Shown here piece by piece: positions 24,263 through 36,960 of a DNA stretch of 64,000 bases (its first letter is position 1; every line of letters begins with the position of its first letter). The translations under genes were made by a program, and so were the position numbers. Source of the stretch: Oehlia diaphana (lineage: Eukaryota > Glomeromycota > Glomeromycetes > Glomerales > Glomeraceae); contig QZLH01000259.1 of the NCBI GenBank assembly GCA_003833135.1, forward strand, positions 1-64,000. Direction: 5' to 3'. The notes under the pieces are model-generated. The model ran no database searches. It was not told the DNA's origin and saw only the letters and a program-made list of their open reading frames with translations.

Positions 24263-24886
24263 TTTCGCTGAAACTCATTTCGTTGAAGCCATTTTGCCGA
24301 ATGAACATTTTGCCGAAAAATTATTTATTTCATTGATTAAATTATTGTTTTATACTAAATACATAAATATTTTTATCTAGAAAAATTTTGAATTAGTTGA
24401 ATTTATTAAATTTATCTTATTGTTGTTTATAGTATATTTTATTTGAATAAAAGATAATTTATTTTTATTTCACTGCGCGTTGAGTCTCTAGTCTTGGGTA
24501 TCGATCATTGATTAACGACTCGATCACAAAATATTGGCCTCATTTTTGATCGAACAAATTCGGAACATATCCAAATTGATCGATAACGGAAATCTGGTGC
24601 ATGAAAACAATTTTTTTCTAATTTCTGCATAAAAAATACTTTGACCATAAATAAATTAGAATAGAAATGATGTAAAAGATGTGAAATTTTTATAAAAATT
24701 CAATCAGTGAAATTTAATGATCGATCAAAAAATAGATTGCACGTGATTAAATAAGCCAAACGATTTTTAGCACCTGCAATTCCTCGATTGCAGCTTTTTG
24801 AGTCAATTAAATACCTAAGTCTCTACCATTTTCGGCGAAATGTCCATTCGGCGAAATGGAATTCAGTGAAATGAAATTCGGCGAAA
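24263..24886. mobile_element. about 620-bp element with repetitive inverted ends
   Basis: The left end carries TTCGCTGAAACTCATTTCG, then GCCATTTTGCCGAATGAACA. The right end carries the reverse complements: GGCGAAATGTCCATTCGGCG, then AATTCAGTGAAATGAAATTC. Ends are built from repeats of an ATTTCGNNGAA word. The interior has no gene. Degraded relatives of the ends lie at 43195-43290 (CGTCCTTTCAGCGAAACATC). Confidence 0.65.
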
Positions 24887-25895
24887 TAATGAAACATTAC
24901 ATTTTGGATGATGGTTGGTTTGGAAGAAGATATATCTATCTGAATTTGATTTTATTAGAGCATTACAAATTTGGAATAGTGCATGTAAAAGAAGAATTTA
25001 AATTTATTTCAATAAAGATTAAATAAATATTTTTTTTTTACAGTATGTTTACTTAAAAATTTATTCGGCCGGTAAATTTTAGAAAATCCGGTAAAATATT
25101 TTCATTCCGGATTCTTGACCAGTAAATTTCAATTTCTATTTTAAGCACTGGCTCCATGTAAAATTAATCGAGTTTTTTCGCCACTCACATCGGATTAGTT
25201 ATTTTTATCCAGCGAAAGAAGATTATATCTTCAAATACGGAAAAAATGTTCGTTTTGGGAAAAACCGGTCTTCTTAGCATATCTTAAGGACGAAGCGTAG
25301 ATGAAAACGCCGATCAAGAATTCATCAGAAATCGAAAGTATGGACAAAGCTTGGATTATTCATGGAGAGGAGTCTTACCGTCGTCATATTCAACTCGGCT
25401 AATTCTAGAAGATGCTGCGGGTGGTGTGGGAAAGTTAAAAATGGTATATGACAATTTCATATACACTATTACGCGATGACAATATATAATACCCACCAAA
25501 CAATTGTTTTCGCACACGTGATTTTTTTGGCGTTCCTATCAGAATCATTTGATCTGTTCTTGAAGTTTCCATTAATTGTAGAGGCATGAATGAATTGTCT
25601 ATCAATCAAAGATAACGGCCAAAGTCGGAATTATGTGAAAATATCTACATGTTACACGTACTTATCTTAGCGCAAAGATGTCAAAGATCTACATATATTT
25701 AACAAACTCGATAGCCATGTTTTGATATTATAATTTTTCTAAATCCTTCTTTCGTACAGTAGATATGTCATATGATGGTGAGCATTATGATAACAATTCA
25801 AAATTATCATGAGGGCCCTAAGAAGGTACAATAGCAATATTTTGAAACAAACGCCTTTAATAATTTCACTTTAACATCCAGAAAATGATAAGGTT

Positions 25896-26214
25896 TTGTA
25901 TATGTCAAAACTCACTCGTAAAATTGAACATGATGGCCAAAAGAACCTTCGCTTCTTAGGAAAGTTTGCTACCCATCATGCAATCAAAGTGAACACGGAG
26001 AAAGGCGGACAATATTTGATTGAACGTACGTCAGATAAAGAAGGAGTTTCATCATTGCAAAGATGGTATTACACTCGAGCAGGTCAAAAATGATGCGTTC
26101 GACAAAAAAGCATATAATCTTCTGACCGCCAATTGTCAACAAGCTACTAAAAAATCCATTAGTCAAAATTCTGCTTATTCCGATAGTAAGTTACTTTCGT
26201 CCATTTTATTTTAA
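25896..26214 (+). pseudogene. fragment of an LRAT/NlpC-P60-like protein
   Basis: The upstream frame reads KFATHHAIKV then GGQYLIERT. A second frame, entered after about 26030, reads AYNLLTANCQQATKK. A His-containing first strand followed by an NC-Q/E motif is the layout of the permuted papain-like LRAT/HRASLS fold, whose members act as acyltransferases or peptidases. The two motifs are in different frames, so either a short intron or a frameshift lies between them, and no complete domain can be read. The assignment is tentative. Confidence 0.3.
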
Positions 26215-27105
26215 ATGTTTTTCAACTCACAATCTCACAATATGGTCTAAACATAGAAAATGGTCCAAATCCAAAAGTATGGACGACCTCCCAAACTCAA
26301 GCATCGACTTCCCAAACTCGAATGCCGTTTTTTTTGAATAATATTTTAAAAAAATTGTAATAATATTTGAAGAGAAAATTTGATTTTGTAATAATATTTG
26401 TAAAAATATTGAAAAGAAAATAAAGAAAATTTGATTTTGTAATAATATTTGCAAAAAATATAATATTTGAAAGAAGATTTTGAAATTCCTCAAGGAAAAA
26501 ACATCCCAAATTCGAGCATCAACCTCAAGGTCCTAATTGATTTATCTGCTATAAGCCAAATTTCGAATAAGTATTGTCATAGTTACTTTTTCTTTTTTTT
26601 AGCTACGTCACTCGTTAAGTCAATGAAAGGTTGTAACTCGTGACATAGCTCGATATTATATAAATTATTATATGTGAGCATTTGCAGTGACGTTATTGAC
26701 GTAACTTTGTTACGTCGGTAAAGTTTGCACCTCTAATTTATTACCCAGGTAAAAAATGAGGTTAAGAGAGAAATCCTCGAGACAAATGTTCTAATGATAC
26801 TTTGCGAAAAGAGCTCGAGAATATTTAAAACTATAGGTAGAGGAAATAGCGCGAATTAATATCTATCTCTCCAATATTCATCTTAAACTAATTGCAGATG
26901 ATACCAATAATACCAATAATGTAATTGCCGAAGTTTTAAAGCATAAAGTTTAATGACTGCGCCACATTTTTGCTACTTCGTGATATGTCCAGCCGTCCAG
27001 GCATCAAAAATTACGTTAAAAAATTCAAAAAAAAAAAAATATAAATGGAACACTATTTTAAAGTTTTACTTTTGTAACACAATTTTTAAAAAAGTAAAAC
27101 TATTT
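26215..27105. other. gene-poor stretch with local repeats
   Basis: At 26350-26480 a GAAAATTTGATTTTGTAATA word recurs with AATATTTG tails. At 26590-26730 TACGTCACTCG/GTGACGTTATTGACGTAAC words form loose inverted repeats. No coding region is supported. Confidence 0.4.
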
Positions 27106-27328
27106 ATTTATTTATTTATTTTAAGGTTAGTTAGGAGAAAACATTGATAATAATTAAAGCTAATAAATTATAAAATAACACAATGTTGAATCATCACCCC
27201 CCGAAGCGAGTCCTAACTAGAATAAAAAGGAAAACTATCTCACAACCCAACCGAATAGAGACAGTAAAAAAACACATAAGAACAATCGAACAAAAATCTA
27301 TCGACCCGTATTTTCCTTTCAACCATCA
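27106..27328. repeat. 220-bp repeat, copy 1 (left of gap)
   Basis: Starts with TTATTTATTTATTTA and TTAAGGTTAGTTAGGAGAAA and runs to AACCATCA. It is almost identical to 28598-28821. The gap of Ns begins exactly at its end. The open frames reading into the Ns are not evidence of a gene. Confidence 0.92.
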
Positions 27329-28037
27329 NNNNNNNNNNNNNNNNNNNNNNNNNNNNNNNNNNNNNNNNNNNNNNNNNNNNNNNNNNNNNNNNNNNNNNNN
27401 NNNNNNNNNNNNNNNNNNNNNNNNNNNNNNNNNNNNNNNNNNNNNNNNNNNNNNNNNNNNNNNNNNNNNNNNNNNNNNNNNNNNNNNNNNNNNNNNNNNN
27501 NNNNNNNNNNNNNNNNNNNNNNNNNNNNNNNNNNNNNNNNNNNNNNNNNNNNNNNNNNNNNNNNNNNNNNNNNNNNNNNNNNNNNNNNNNNNNNNNNNNN
27601 NNNNNNNNNNNNNNNNNNNNNNNNNNNNNNNNNNNNNNNNNNNNNNNNNNNNNNNNNNNNNNNNNNNNNNNNNNNNNNNNNNNNNNNNNNNNNNNNNNNN
27701 NNNNNNNNNNNNNNNNNNNNNNNNNNNNNNNNNNNNNNNNNNNNNNNNNNNNNNNNNNNNNNNNNNNNNNNNNNNNNNNNNNNNNNNNNNNNNNNNNNNN
27801 NNNNNNNNNNNNNNNNNNNNNNNNNNNNNNNNNNNNNNNNNNNNNNNNNNNNNNNNNNNNNNNNNNNNNNNNNNNNNNNNNNNNNNNNNNNNNNNNNNNN
27901 NNNNNNNNNNNNNNNNNNNNNNNNNNNNNNNNNNNNNNNNNNNNNNNNNNNNNNNNNNNNNNNNNNNNNNNNNNNNNNNNNNNNNNNNNNNNNNNNNNNN
28001 NNNNNNNNNNNNNNNNNNNNNNNNNNNNNNNNNNNNN
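27329..28037. other. assembly gap (709 Ns)
   Basis: An unbroken run of n. The two matching repeat copies on either side suggest it was caused by a repeat the assembler could not cross. Confidence 0.99.
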
Positions 28038-28597
28038 AAACTGACTTAAAAAAAGAAAAAAATACTGAACTATTCTACAAAAAGGAAAGGACTCCCAAAC
28101 TGATCTACAAAAAAGAAAAAAGAAACTGAATCTTCTCACAAAAAAAATCTGCTGGCCTATGAAATAAAAAAAAGGGATAAATATAAATAAAAAGAAAGGG
28201 GAATAAAGAATAAATCAAAAAAAAAATATTTTTTAAAAAGAGGGTAACTAAGTTAGGAAAGTTAAAAAAAATTTTTTTTAAAGGGAGGACGTCAAAGTTA
28301 AAAAAATAAAAAATTTTTTATAAAGAGGAAATAGAAATAGAAAGAAGAATTTTTTTTTTAAAAAAAAAAAGAAGAGTGGAAATAAAAGAAAAAATTTTTT
28401 TTTTTAAAAAAGTGATGAAAAAAAATTTTTTTTTAAAGGAATGTGATGAAAAAAAATTTTTTTAAAGTGAGGTACGAAAAAAAAATGTTTTTATTTTAAA
28501 AGGGGAGTGACGAAAAAAGAAGAAAAATTTAGAATTAAGACAAGAGAAAAGAGAAAGGAAAGGGAAAAACAGAAAAGAAGATCAGAAGGGTTTATAT
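28038..28597. repeat. purine-rich low-complexity tract with AAAAAATTTTTT blocks
   Basis: About eight degenerate copies of a 25-40 base unit made of A-run, T-run, TTAAAG and a short G-rich link such as GTGATG or GAGGTACG. No coding signal. Confidence 0.8.
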
Positions 28598-28821
28598 TTA
28601 TTTATTTATTTATTTTAAGGTTAGTTAGAAGAAAACATTGATAATAATTAAAGTTAATAAATTATAAAATAACACAATGTTGAATCATCACCCCCCCGAA
28701 GCAAGTCCTAACTGGAATAAAAAGGAAAACTATCTCACAACCCAACCGAATAGAGACAGTAAAAAAACACATAAGAACAATCGAACAAAAATCTATCGAC
28801 CCGTATTTTCCTTTCAACCAT
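28598..28821. repeat. 220-bp repeat, copy 2
   Basis: Near-identical to 27106-27328 (one extra C in the C-run, few substitutions). Here it runs straight into CAAGGTTGCCTTCCGTGAAT and the repeated-gene element that follows, showing what probably lies inside the gap after copy 1. Confidence 0.9.
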
Positions 28822-28828
28822 CAAGGTT

Positions 28829-30533
28829 GCCTTCCGTGAATACTGTAAGGGAAGGAATGGTTCACACTATTTTTAGTTGTTGTGATAAAGGGAAACAAAA
28901 AGGAAAAACAAATTCCTAAAATAACTGACAAATATCTAATATCTAAAATTTCAATAATACTAAACTCTCTAAATTGAGAAATATAAACTATCAGTAACCT
29001 ATTGTAATAAACTAAAAAATAACATGATAACTATATATATAGAAACAAATTTTTAAACACTAAATTAACCGCTAAGGGTTGAAGATGTAACGATCCTGGG
29101 TTCAGGTGAATCACTTATACGAACACATTTTTCGGGGTGAGGCGATAAGAGCGGATCCAAATTACGGTTTGTATTAACTGTACGTTTATTAGGTCGTAGT
29201 TCTAAGGCGCGTTCTTCCTCTGTGATGTAATAAGGTGTACCTTTTAATGATGGTAATGAGGATAAAATTTTGATGATCTGTGGCGACAATTTTCTGATCT
29301 TGTCTTTCAATTTATTGACTTTTTTCTTATTCATATTAGTAGTTAGGGGAATCATTAATATTTTTTGTTCAATTAATGCTTTTTCTCCTCGTAGATCTTG
29401 CAGGTTGGTTAGTTGAGCTGCCAGTACAAGGCGTTGATTAATCACATCAAAAGATGTATTCCAAAGTTTTGCTTTTTCTCGAAGTTCGGACACATGTTGC
29501 TTGATCAATAACTCACTTTCCTTCTTGCTTTTGAGCTCTCGTATATGCTTTTTCCAAGCTTTACTACCCACTTGTAAGGGTTGAAGTTTTGCCTTTTGTT
29601 TATCTGTGAGTTGATTATGGATATCACCTTTGTATACTGGATGATCTGGTATATACACTATTAGATCATCCAGGACCATGGATAAGTCTACCGAAAAAGT
29701 AGGAACTAGAGGTTGAGGTTCTTCCTCTATTGGTACAGGAATGACAGGTAATGGTAGAGTCAGAATTAGGAAATCATAATCTACCTGTAATGGATAAGCA
29801 AATTTTTTGTAATATTTAAGGTGCATAAGTGATTTCTTAATTTGATCTAATTTTGTCATGAGAAATAATTTACATCTCAACGCTAGATGGAGTTCCTCTC
29901 ATGATGCTGTGGCAAAATCAATGCCGGCGTTATTACAAACACGTCTACAGTTACGTTTGAAGCGTTTCTCTTGTTGGTGTTTGGTGCTTGGTTTGGTACT
30001 GAAATTTTAATCTAAATTACAATATAACTTTTTGTATATGTAAGATTGTTCTTTGTTGACGATATTATTGTAACTGTTAGCAAAGTATTGAGTAATGAAT
30101 GTCGTGCCTTGATGCGAAGAAAAACACTTTTTCTTTTTGCATTTATTCCAACGGTTGAATAATTGTTTGGCATGAAAGATCTTTCCTGGAGGTTCTGTCG
30201 TATTTTGAGAATTTCCTGACATATTGTCATGATGGTAAAAGGCCACTTTGTTAAAATGGTCAATGCATGCCTTGCGTCCATTAGTCATAATGAAAGGACT
30301 AGGTACAGTACAAAGAGGGTTGACATTATTTCCTTTAAGAGTGTGAGCTGGGTGTGAACAGGCTTGGTAAATCCCAAAGTGAAATCTATATTTCTTATAC
30401 GAAAAATTAAAAAAAGTCTTGGTCATGTGATTGTGTTGTAATTTGTTCTGACCACGTGATTGGATAAAGGATATGCGTTCTAATAATTTTTTCCGTATCA
30501 AATTAAAATATTTATCTTGAATCCGCTTGCCCT
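28829..30533 (-). pseudogene. repeated gene of unknown family, copy A, truncated with internal stop
   Basis: The minus-strand frame at 30501-30007 has a Cys/His-rich part: YQACSHPAHTLKGNN, then CTVPSPFIMTNGRKACIDHF and NKCKKKKCFSS. It ends at a TAA where copy B has CAA (about 30010). Coding sense then continues to 29880-29065: YLKYYKKFAYPLQVDYDF, VYKGDIHNQLTDKQKAKLQP, a lysine-rich helix and ALELRPNKRT. The N-terminal part present in copy B is missing because the homology stops at 30533. The Cys/His spacing suggests metal binding, and the repeat status suggests a mobile-element or lineage-expanded gene, but I cannot name it. Confidence 0.6.
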
Positions 30534-30834
30534 ATAAAAAGTAATTGTTCATTATTTGTACAGATTTTATACATTTTCATACGGAATATGTACAGAATTT
30601 GTAGTAATGTATACATTAAGATAATTTATTATATACATTTATTAGAAGAATTGTACGAAATATGACTGAATTTGTATGGTATTTTTAAATTAACAATTTT
30701 TGTACGGAATTTATCATTAAAAAATGTATGGAATTTATTCAGGTAAAAATAACTAATGACTGAATTTGTAAATTACCAATTTTTGTACGGAATTTGTTAT
30801 ATATGCCAAATACTAAAGTTCATAATTTTGGCCG

Positions 30835-30835
30835 N
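30835..30835. other. single unresolved base (n) at a repeat junction
   Basis: The lone n directly precedes GCCTTCCGTGAATACTGTAA, the start of repeat copy B. The position suggests a contig join. Confidence 0.95.
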
Positions 30836-33033
30836 GCCTTCCGTGAATACTGTAAGGGAAGGAATGGTTCACACTATTTTTAGTTGTTGTGATAAAGGGA
30901 AACAAAAAGGAAAAACAAATTCCTAAAATAACTGACAAATATCTGATATCTAAAAATTCAATAATACTAAACTCTCTAAATTGAGAAATATAAACTATCA
31001 GTAACCTATTTTAATAAACTAAAATTTAACACGATAACTATATATATAAAATTAAATTTTGAAACACTAAATTAACCGCTAAGGGTTGCAGATGTAACGA
31101 TCCTGGTTCAGGTGAATCACTTATACGAACACGTTTTTCGGGGTGAAGTGATAGGAGCAGATCCAAATTACGGTTTGTATTACCCGTACGTTTATTAGGT
31201 CGTAGTTCTAAGGCACGTTCTTCCTCTGTGACGTAATATGGTGTACCTTTTAATGATGGTAATGAGGATAAAATTTTGACAATCTGTGGCGACAATTTTC
31301 TGATCTTGTCTTTCAATTTATCGACTTTTTTCTTATTCATGTTAGTAGTTAGGGGAATCATTAATATTTCTTGTTCAATTAATGCTTTTTCTCCTTGTAG
31401 ATCTTGCAGATCGGTTAGTTGGGCGGCCAGTACAAGGCGTGGATTAATCACATCAAAAGATGTGTTCCAAAGTTTTGCTTTTTCTCGAAGTTCGGATGCA
31501 TGTTGCTTAATCAATAACTCACTTTCCTTCTTGCTTTTGAGCTCTCGTATATGCTTTTTCCAAGCTTTACTACCCACTTGTAAGGGTTGAAGTTTTGCCT
31601 TTTGTTTATCTGTGAGTTGATTATGGATATCACCTTTGTATACTGGGTGATCTGGTATATACGCTATTAGATCATCTGGGACCATGGATAAGTCTACCAA
31701 AAAAGTAGGAGCTAGAGGTTGAGGTTCTTCCTCTATTGGTACAGGAATGACAGGTAATGGTAGGGTCGGAATTGGGAAATCATAATCTATCTGTAATGGA
31801 TAAGCAAATTTTTTGTGATATTTAAGGTACATAAGTGGTTTCTTAATTTGATCTAATTTTGTCATGAGAAATGATTTGCGTCTCGACGCTAGATGGAGAT
31901 CCTCTCGTGATGCTGTAGCAAAATTAATGCCAGCGTTATTACATATACGTCTACAGTTACATTCGAAGCGTTTCTCTTGTTGACGTTTAGTACTTGGTTT
32001 GGTACTGAAATTTTGATCGAAGTTATAATATAACTTTTTGTATATGTAAGATTGTTCTTTGTTGATGATATTATTGTAACTGTTAGCAAAGTATTGTGTA
32101 ATGAATGTCGTGCCTTGACGTGAAGAAAAACACTTTTTCTTTTTGCATTTGTTCCAACGGTTGAATAATCATTTGACGTGAAAGATCTTTCCTGGAGGTT
32201 CTGTAGTATTTTGAGAATTTTCTGACACATTGTCGTGATGGTAAAAGGCCAGTTTGTTAAAATGGTCAATGCATGCCTTGCGTCCATTAGTCATGATGAA
32301 AGGACTAGGTACAGTACAAAGAGGGCTGATATTATTTCCTTTAAGAGTGTGAGCTTGGTGCGAACAGGCTTGGTAAATTCCAAAGTGAAATCTATATTTC
32401 TTATACGAAAAATTAAAAAAAGTCTTGGTCATGTGATTGTGTTGTAATTTGTTCTGACACATGATTGGATAAAGGATATGCGTTCTAATAATTTTTTCCA
32501 TATCAAATTAAAATATTTATCTTGTATCCGCTTGGGAATAACTCTTTGTAAGGAGAAAAAGTGCGTGAGGCACTTGGATATTTGAAATCTGCAGTTGGGT
32601 AATCTGCTTGTTGAATAGTACCTAATAGGGGTAGATGACATATGGTAATCATTTGTGTAAATTTTCAAGTGAATTTCATTGGTGTCTGGAACAATCTCAA
32701 AAAAGAAACTTTTTGAGCGCCTAAATTCATAGATCTTGTTAAAACCTGTTCTATGTGACTTGGTCACGTGAAATTTTTCAAACGAAATTAAGAAAGAAAA
32801 TTCTTTTTTGGTGTGGGAGAATATATTAGCCAAAGGTTTAGTAATAAGAGGTTTGGTGTACTGAGTATTAACGTTAGGAACAACATCTGTAATATCTTTG
32901 GATGGGAGCAGTGGCTTTATGTAGGTTTCATAATATTCGTCATTGTCAACTTCTGACTCAAAAAATCATCAAAGACCGAGGCGGAGCGTTCTAACTCGGG
33001 GAAAAAAATTTCTATAGTGTTTGAGGAAGTCAT
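30836..33033 (-). pseudogene. repeated gene of unknown family, copy B, longer but frameshifted
   Basis: 30836-32533 duplicates 28829-30533 at high identity, and the gene continues upstream to a possible start at about 33033 (MTSSNTIEIFFPELERSASV). It has three visible lesions: a one-base loss in a T-run near 32957, a one-base loss near 32456 in the SFIQSRGQNKLQ region, and a TGA near 32168 where copy A has CAA. The C-terminal 275 residues (31865-31038) are fully open. Lesions differ from those of copy A, so the two decayed independently or were both non-functional before duplication. Function unknown. Confidence 0.6.
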
Positions 33034-33279
33034 AGTCCTTGGATATGGACAGTAAAGTAACAAAAACCTCGTCGTAAGCCCGAGGCGCCCGTAAAGGGCC
33101 TCTTTTCCTTTGAGTTTTCTTAGAAAACTAAAATACGAATTTTGCAAAAATATTACTGCGGAATACAAACAAAATGGAAAAAAGGAGAAAGAGTTTAAAA
33201 AAGTAAAACTATTTTTAACTTGCGTAACATATCCGGATTCCGATTTACTGGGTCGAAAAATCACGTGATCGAACACACC

Positions 33280-33990
33280 CCCCGGATTTGGCTTTTAACT
33301 CATGTATGCTATGTACTGTACAATGTATTTGATGCTGTTGATAAATGTGTGAAAATAACTCAAGTTATAATCTGCATACGATACTCTCAAACTTTTTGGA
33401 AGAAATTTCCAGCTTTGATCCTGGAAAATACCTTGCCCTTGCAGAAGCTATCCTTCAATTAAACGTTTTTGCACGTATATTTTGCATGCAAGTAAAAACA
33501 ATATCTTACAGTCGCAAATATTGCGCATATAAATCTGCAAATCTGCAATTAAAAGTGAAATTGTGAATATCTCATAATCTAGCGATTGGATTTCGATGAT
33601 TGTTATATCATTCAATCCATCTCAATAAGATGAATCTAACGGTAGTAAAATCATCTCTCTATGGTTGATACTTGATATAAATGGAGTTATGACTTATGAC
33701 TTAATAATTATTAATTTAGAAACTGATCTAATGATTGGATTGACAGACAGAAACAAGAAAAGTATCAGAAACTGATATGGCATAGGCAATATTGCCGGGT
33801 AGAATATAATTTTTTATATAAACACCGATAGTTTAGACTTTAGACGCGACACCTTTTGATTAAATTAAATTTTATTAATCTCTTTGAACGTCATTTTAAA
33901 TTTTTCCTTTTTTTTTGTCAAGTTTCAAGTTTTAAATTCGTTTAAAGATTTAATTAAAGGAATAATATTAAATTGATTAAACACTAATAT
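33280..33990. other. gene-poor junction between inserted block and amplified unit 3
   Basis: Short plus-strand frames (33220-33566) include EISSFDPGKYLALAEAILQL, but the frame changes and no family is recognised. From about 33805 the sequence matches the spacers before MFS copies 2 and 4 (AACACCGATAGTTTAG and the following T-rich part). Confidence 0.4.
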
Positions 33991-36104
33991 TTACAAACTA
34001 TAAATAAAATCAGGATGAAGGTCGCCCATATTTTTAATTTCTTCCTCAGTTTTTCCTTCTAAAAAGGATTGTGGATTTTCTTTCTTTTTCTTATTTAAAG
34101 TTTTGAAAACAAAATATTGAATACCCGTAATACATGTCGCAACAATCAAAAATCCCAAAGACATAGAATGCCCATAAGTGTAGCGCGGAAAATCTTTTTG
34201 CCGATAAACTTGTGATGCTAATGCGCCTCCTAAATTTGCACACATCATTACCATTGCTGTCGCTATAGCTCTTTTCGCATGACCTGCTATGTTATTCGTT
34301 AACCTATTAAAAGAGAAATTATATTAAATAGAGTAAAAACAAAATAAATAAATTATAAAAATTTACCATGTGATTGAAGTTATAATTATTGGAGATAAAC
34401 CAGCTCCAACAATACAGGCTCCAACATATTTTCCTAAATAAATATTTAATTTAATTAAAACAACTACATTATAATCACCAAGTATTCTTAAAAAAGTTTA
34501 CTTACCGGGGATGCCCATCGAAGGCACTATTAATAAGATATAACCGATAATTGCAATAAGTGAGCACATGATGATAAATGGACTACGAATACGTTTACGG
34601 TCTGAAAGTATTGCTACAATTAATGTTGCTATACCAGCACAAAAAAATGGTGGTACTGATAATAATTGTGATTTAACTGTCATACGGTAAAAATGATAAA
34701 TTATTTGAATAACTTAAATAAAAGAATTATTTGCTAAAATAAAAATTTTTATAATTACTAAAATCAAATCCCATTCCATTTACTATTGTTGGAATAAATA
34801 ATGAGAAAGAAAAAAATGTTATACAGCTTACACCAAGATGTAACATAGCTAAATAAACTTTCTAAAAAAAATAATTAAAAGAAAATATTAAAAAAATGAC
34901 CTTTAAATAATATTTGCATTACTATAATATTTACGTACCCAATCTGTTAATGCGGCGTAAATTTGTTTTTTATCAAAGTGTGTCGTATGAGCTTTTCCTG
35001 CATCATATTTTAATCGACTAATAGCATATTTACGTTCTTCATCACTAAGCCATTTGGTTTTTTCAGGATAATTAGAGAGTAAAAAATAAGAAAATATAGA
35101 GACTACAACAGTTATTAATCCTTCAATAAAAAATAACTGTTTAAAAAGTAAAAAGATCTCTTATCAGCGAAAGAAAATTATCATAACCGAAAAGAAGTTA
35201 AAGTCTAATATATACCCATTGCCACCCTTTTAGACGTAACTTTCCATCTAATCTTACAATACCATATGCTAATAAACCGCTAAATGAACCAGCAAAACTA
35301 TTTCCCATAAAAAGTATGGCTATCCGAGAATTTGTTTCTGATCGTTTATACCATGTGGTTATATAATATATTGCGCCTGGAAATAATCCTGATTCAAAGG
35401 CACCTAAAAAAAATCTCGCCGACATTAACCCTGAAAAATTCTTTACCTAAATAAAATTAAATTTTTTGATCTTAATAATACTTAATTGAATTCTTGTTTC
35501 GAAAGTTGAAACTTACAAATGCCATAAGCGTCATTACAAGTCCCCATGCTAACATAATAAAAGGAACTAAAATACGAAAATGAAATTAAGAAAAGGTATT
35601 CAAAGATGATTTAAAGAAAAAATAAAAATATTATTTACTCCACAAAGTTGGACTTGTCTTAATGAGCATGAGATTCGAAGGAACGTCAAATAAAATATAA
35701 CCACTACAAAAAAGAATATATCATTATCTTATTATTTATATCAAAGTACCTTAGTTTGAAAAGGTTGCTTACATGAAGAAAATACTTAGACTCCAATTAA
35801 ATTGAGTTCCAACTAATCCTAGATCTTCTTCAATATGTGCCAATTTCGCGTTTCCAATATTTACTCTAGCAATAATTGATAGGAATGCTTAATGAATTAC
35901 ATGAGTAATATTATACAAAAATGTAATCTCTGTTTTAAATTACCTGTCCAAGAAACTTAAGAGATATAACAAAGTTAATAAAGGCATAACTCTGAGATCT
36001 ATTTTTCGTAATAATTTCTTTTCAAATTCTTTATTTTCAACGAATGGGTCTTCTTTATGATTATGTTCTTCATCTTTTTGATATTTTTCATTATCAGTTT
36101 CCAT
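33991..36104 (-). CDS. MFS transporter copy 3, anion:cation symporter (allantoate permease-like)
   Basis: About ten exons on the minus strand. The start ATG is at 36104; METDNEKYQKDEEHNHKED opens a hydrophilic N-terminus, and exon 1 ends at 35944 within LLYLLSFLDR. Later exons: VNIGNAKLAHIEEDLG (about 35875-35770), LVPFIMLAWGLVMTLMAF (about 35570-35518), SARFFLGAFESGLFPGAIYY with TTWYKRSE (35425-35215), YFLLSNYPEKTKWLSDEE (about 35138-34936), the FSLFIPTIVNGMGF exon, LLSVPPFFCAG (34675-34505), and a last exon ending LHPDFIYSL (34300-33991). These are hallmarks of the Dal5/allantoate ACS family, plasma-membrane uptake carriers with 12 membrane segments, about 500 residues. No stop or frame break was found. 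The substrate cannot be told from sequence. Confidence 0.82.
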
Positions 36105-36960
36105 TTTTGTTGATAAAAAGTGGGGTTGATAGTGCCTGTATGATTTGTTTTTAATAAATTGGTTGTATTTATAATTAAAATAATATTTTTTTTTTTTACT
36201 AACCATAATTGTTTTCTTCTTTTTACTAACCAAAAATACTATAAAATCCCTTCCAATTTGACCTCAAATTAAATCATGAGAATAGAGATCGCTATAAATG
36301 TGACGGTACATCCGGTGCATCCGGTACATCATCATAAAATTTAAACTCCTCGTTACAAAAGAATTAATTTTAATTTACAGTTTTGCATTGTATGAATAAA
36401 TGAAAAAACTTTGCAATAAAAGGTTTTAAATCTTTTTCATAAAGTAATTTGCAAATTTGCATTGTAAAAAAGTAAATTGCGCGTTATTATTATTTAAATC
36501 TACTTTATTATTATTTTTGTAATTAATCTGATTAATCTGTGAAATTCAAGAGAATTTTCCCATGGTTTGTCGATCAACAAACAAAATTCGATTTTACATT
36601 TCCGAATCCGCAAATTCCGACCGACCCAATAATCTTAAAATAACTAAATTAGTACGATAATTTATGATGATGACATTCGCTTACCATGTGAAAAAAGAAT
36701 AAAGAATTCGCATCATATTCATAAAAGTATTTATTATATTTTGTGCGACTAGTGATCAAAATAATTAGATCAAATAAGATCAATGGTTCTGTTACCTAAA
36801 GAACTATTGTTCGAAACTATCAATATGACATATACATATATTAAGAAAAAATCCTTCTCACTTTTACTATTACTGTTGCTACAGGATCGGATTTATTGGC
36901 CGGGGCTAAATAAACGGTATAAATGATCATGTAAATTACATATATATATTTATTTATTTA

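Larger units (their letters stand above)
21844..25895. other. spacer of amplified unit 2, no intact gene
   Basis: 22190-22400 is homologous to the spacer after MFS copies 3 and 4 (36500-36720 and 46070-46260). 23570-24240 is homologous to 39308-39420 plus 41785-42240. The rest is AT-rich. A degraded exon-like end of the small four-exon gene (LLNIL, then GLSLICTPLSEIF) is readable at 24180-24245. Two transposable elements are listed separately. Confidence 0.5.

Noticed and set aside
27183..28139. Open frames of 288 and 299 residues on both strands
   Set aside because: They consist mostly of N positions inside the assembly gap.
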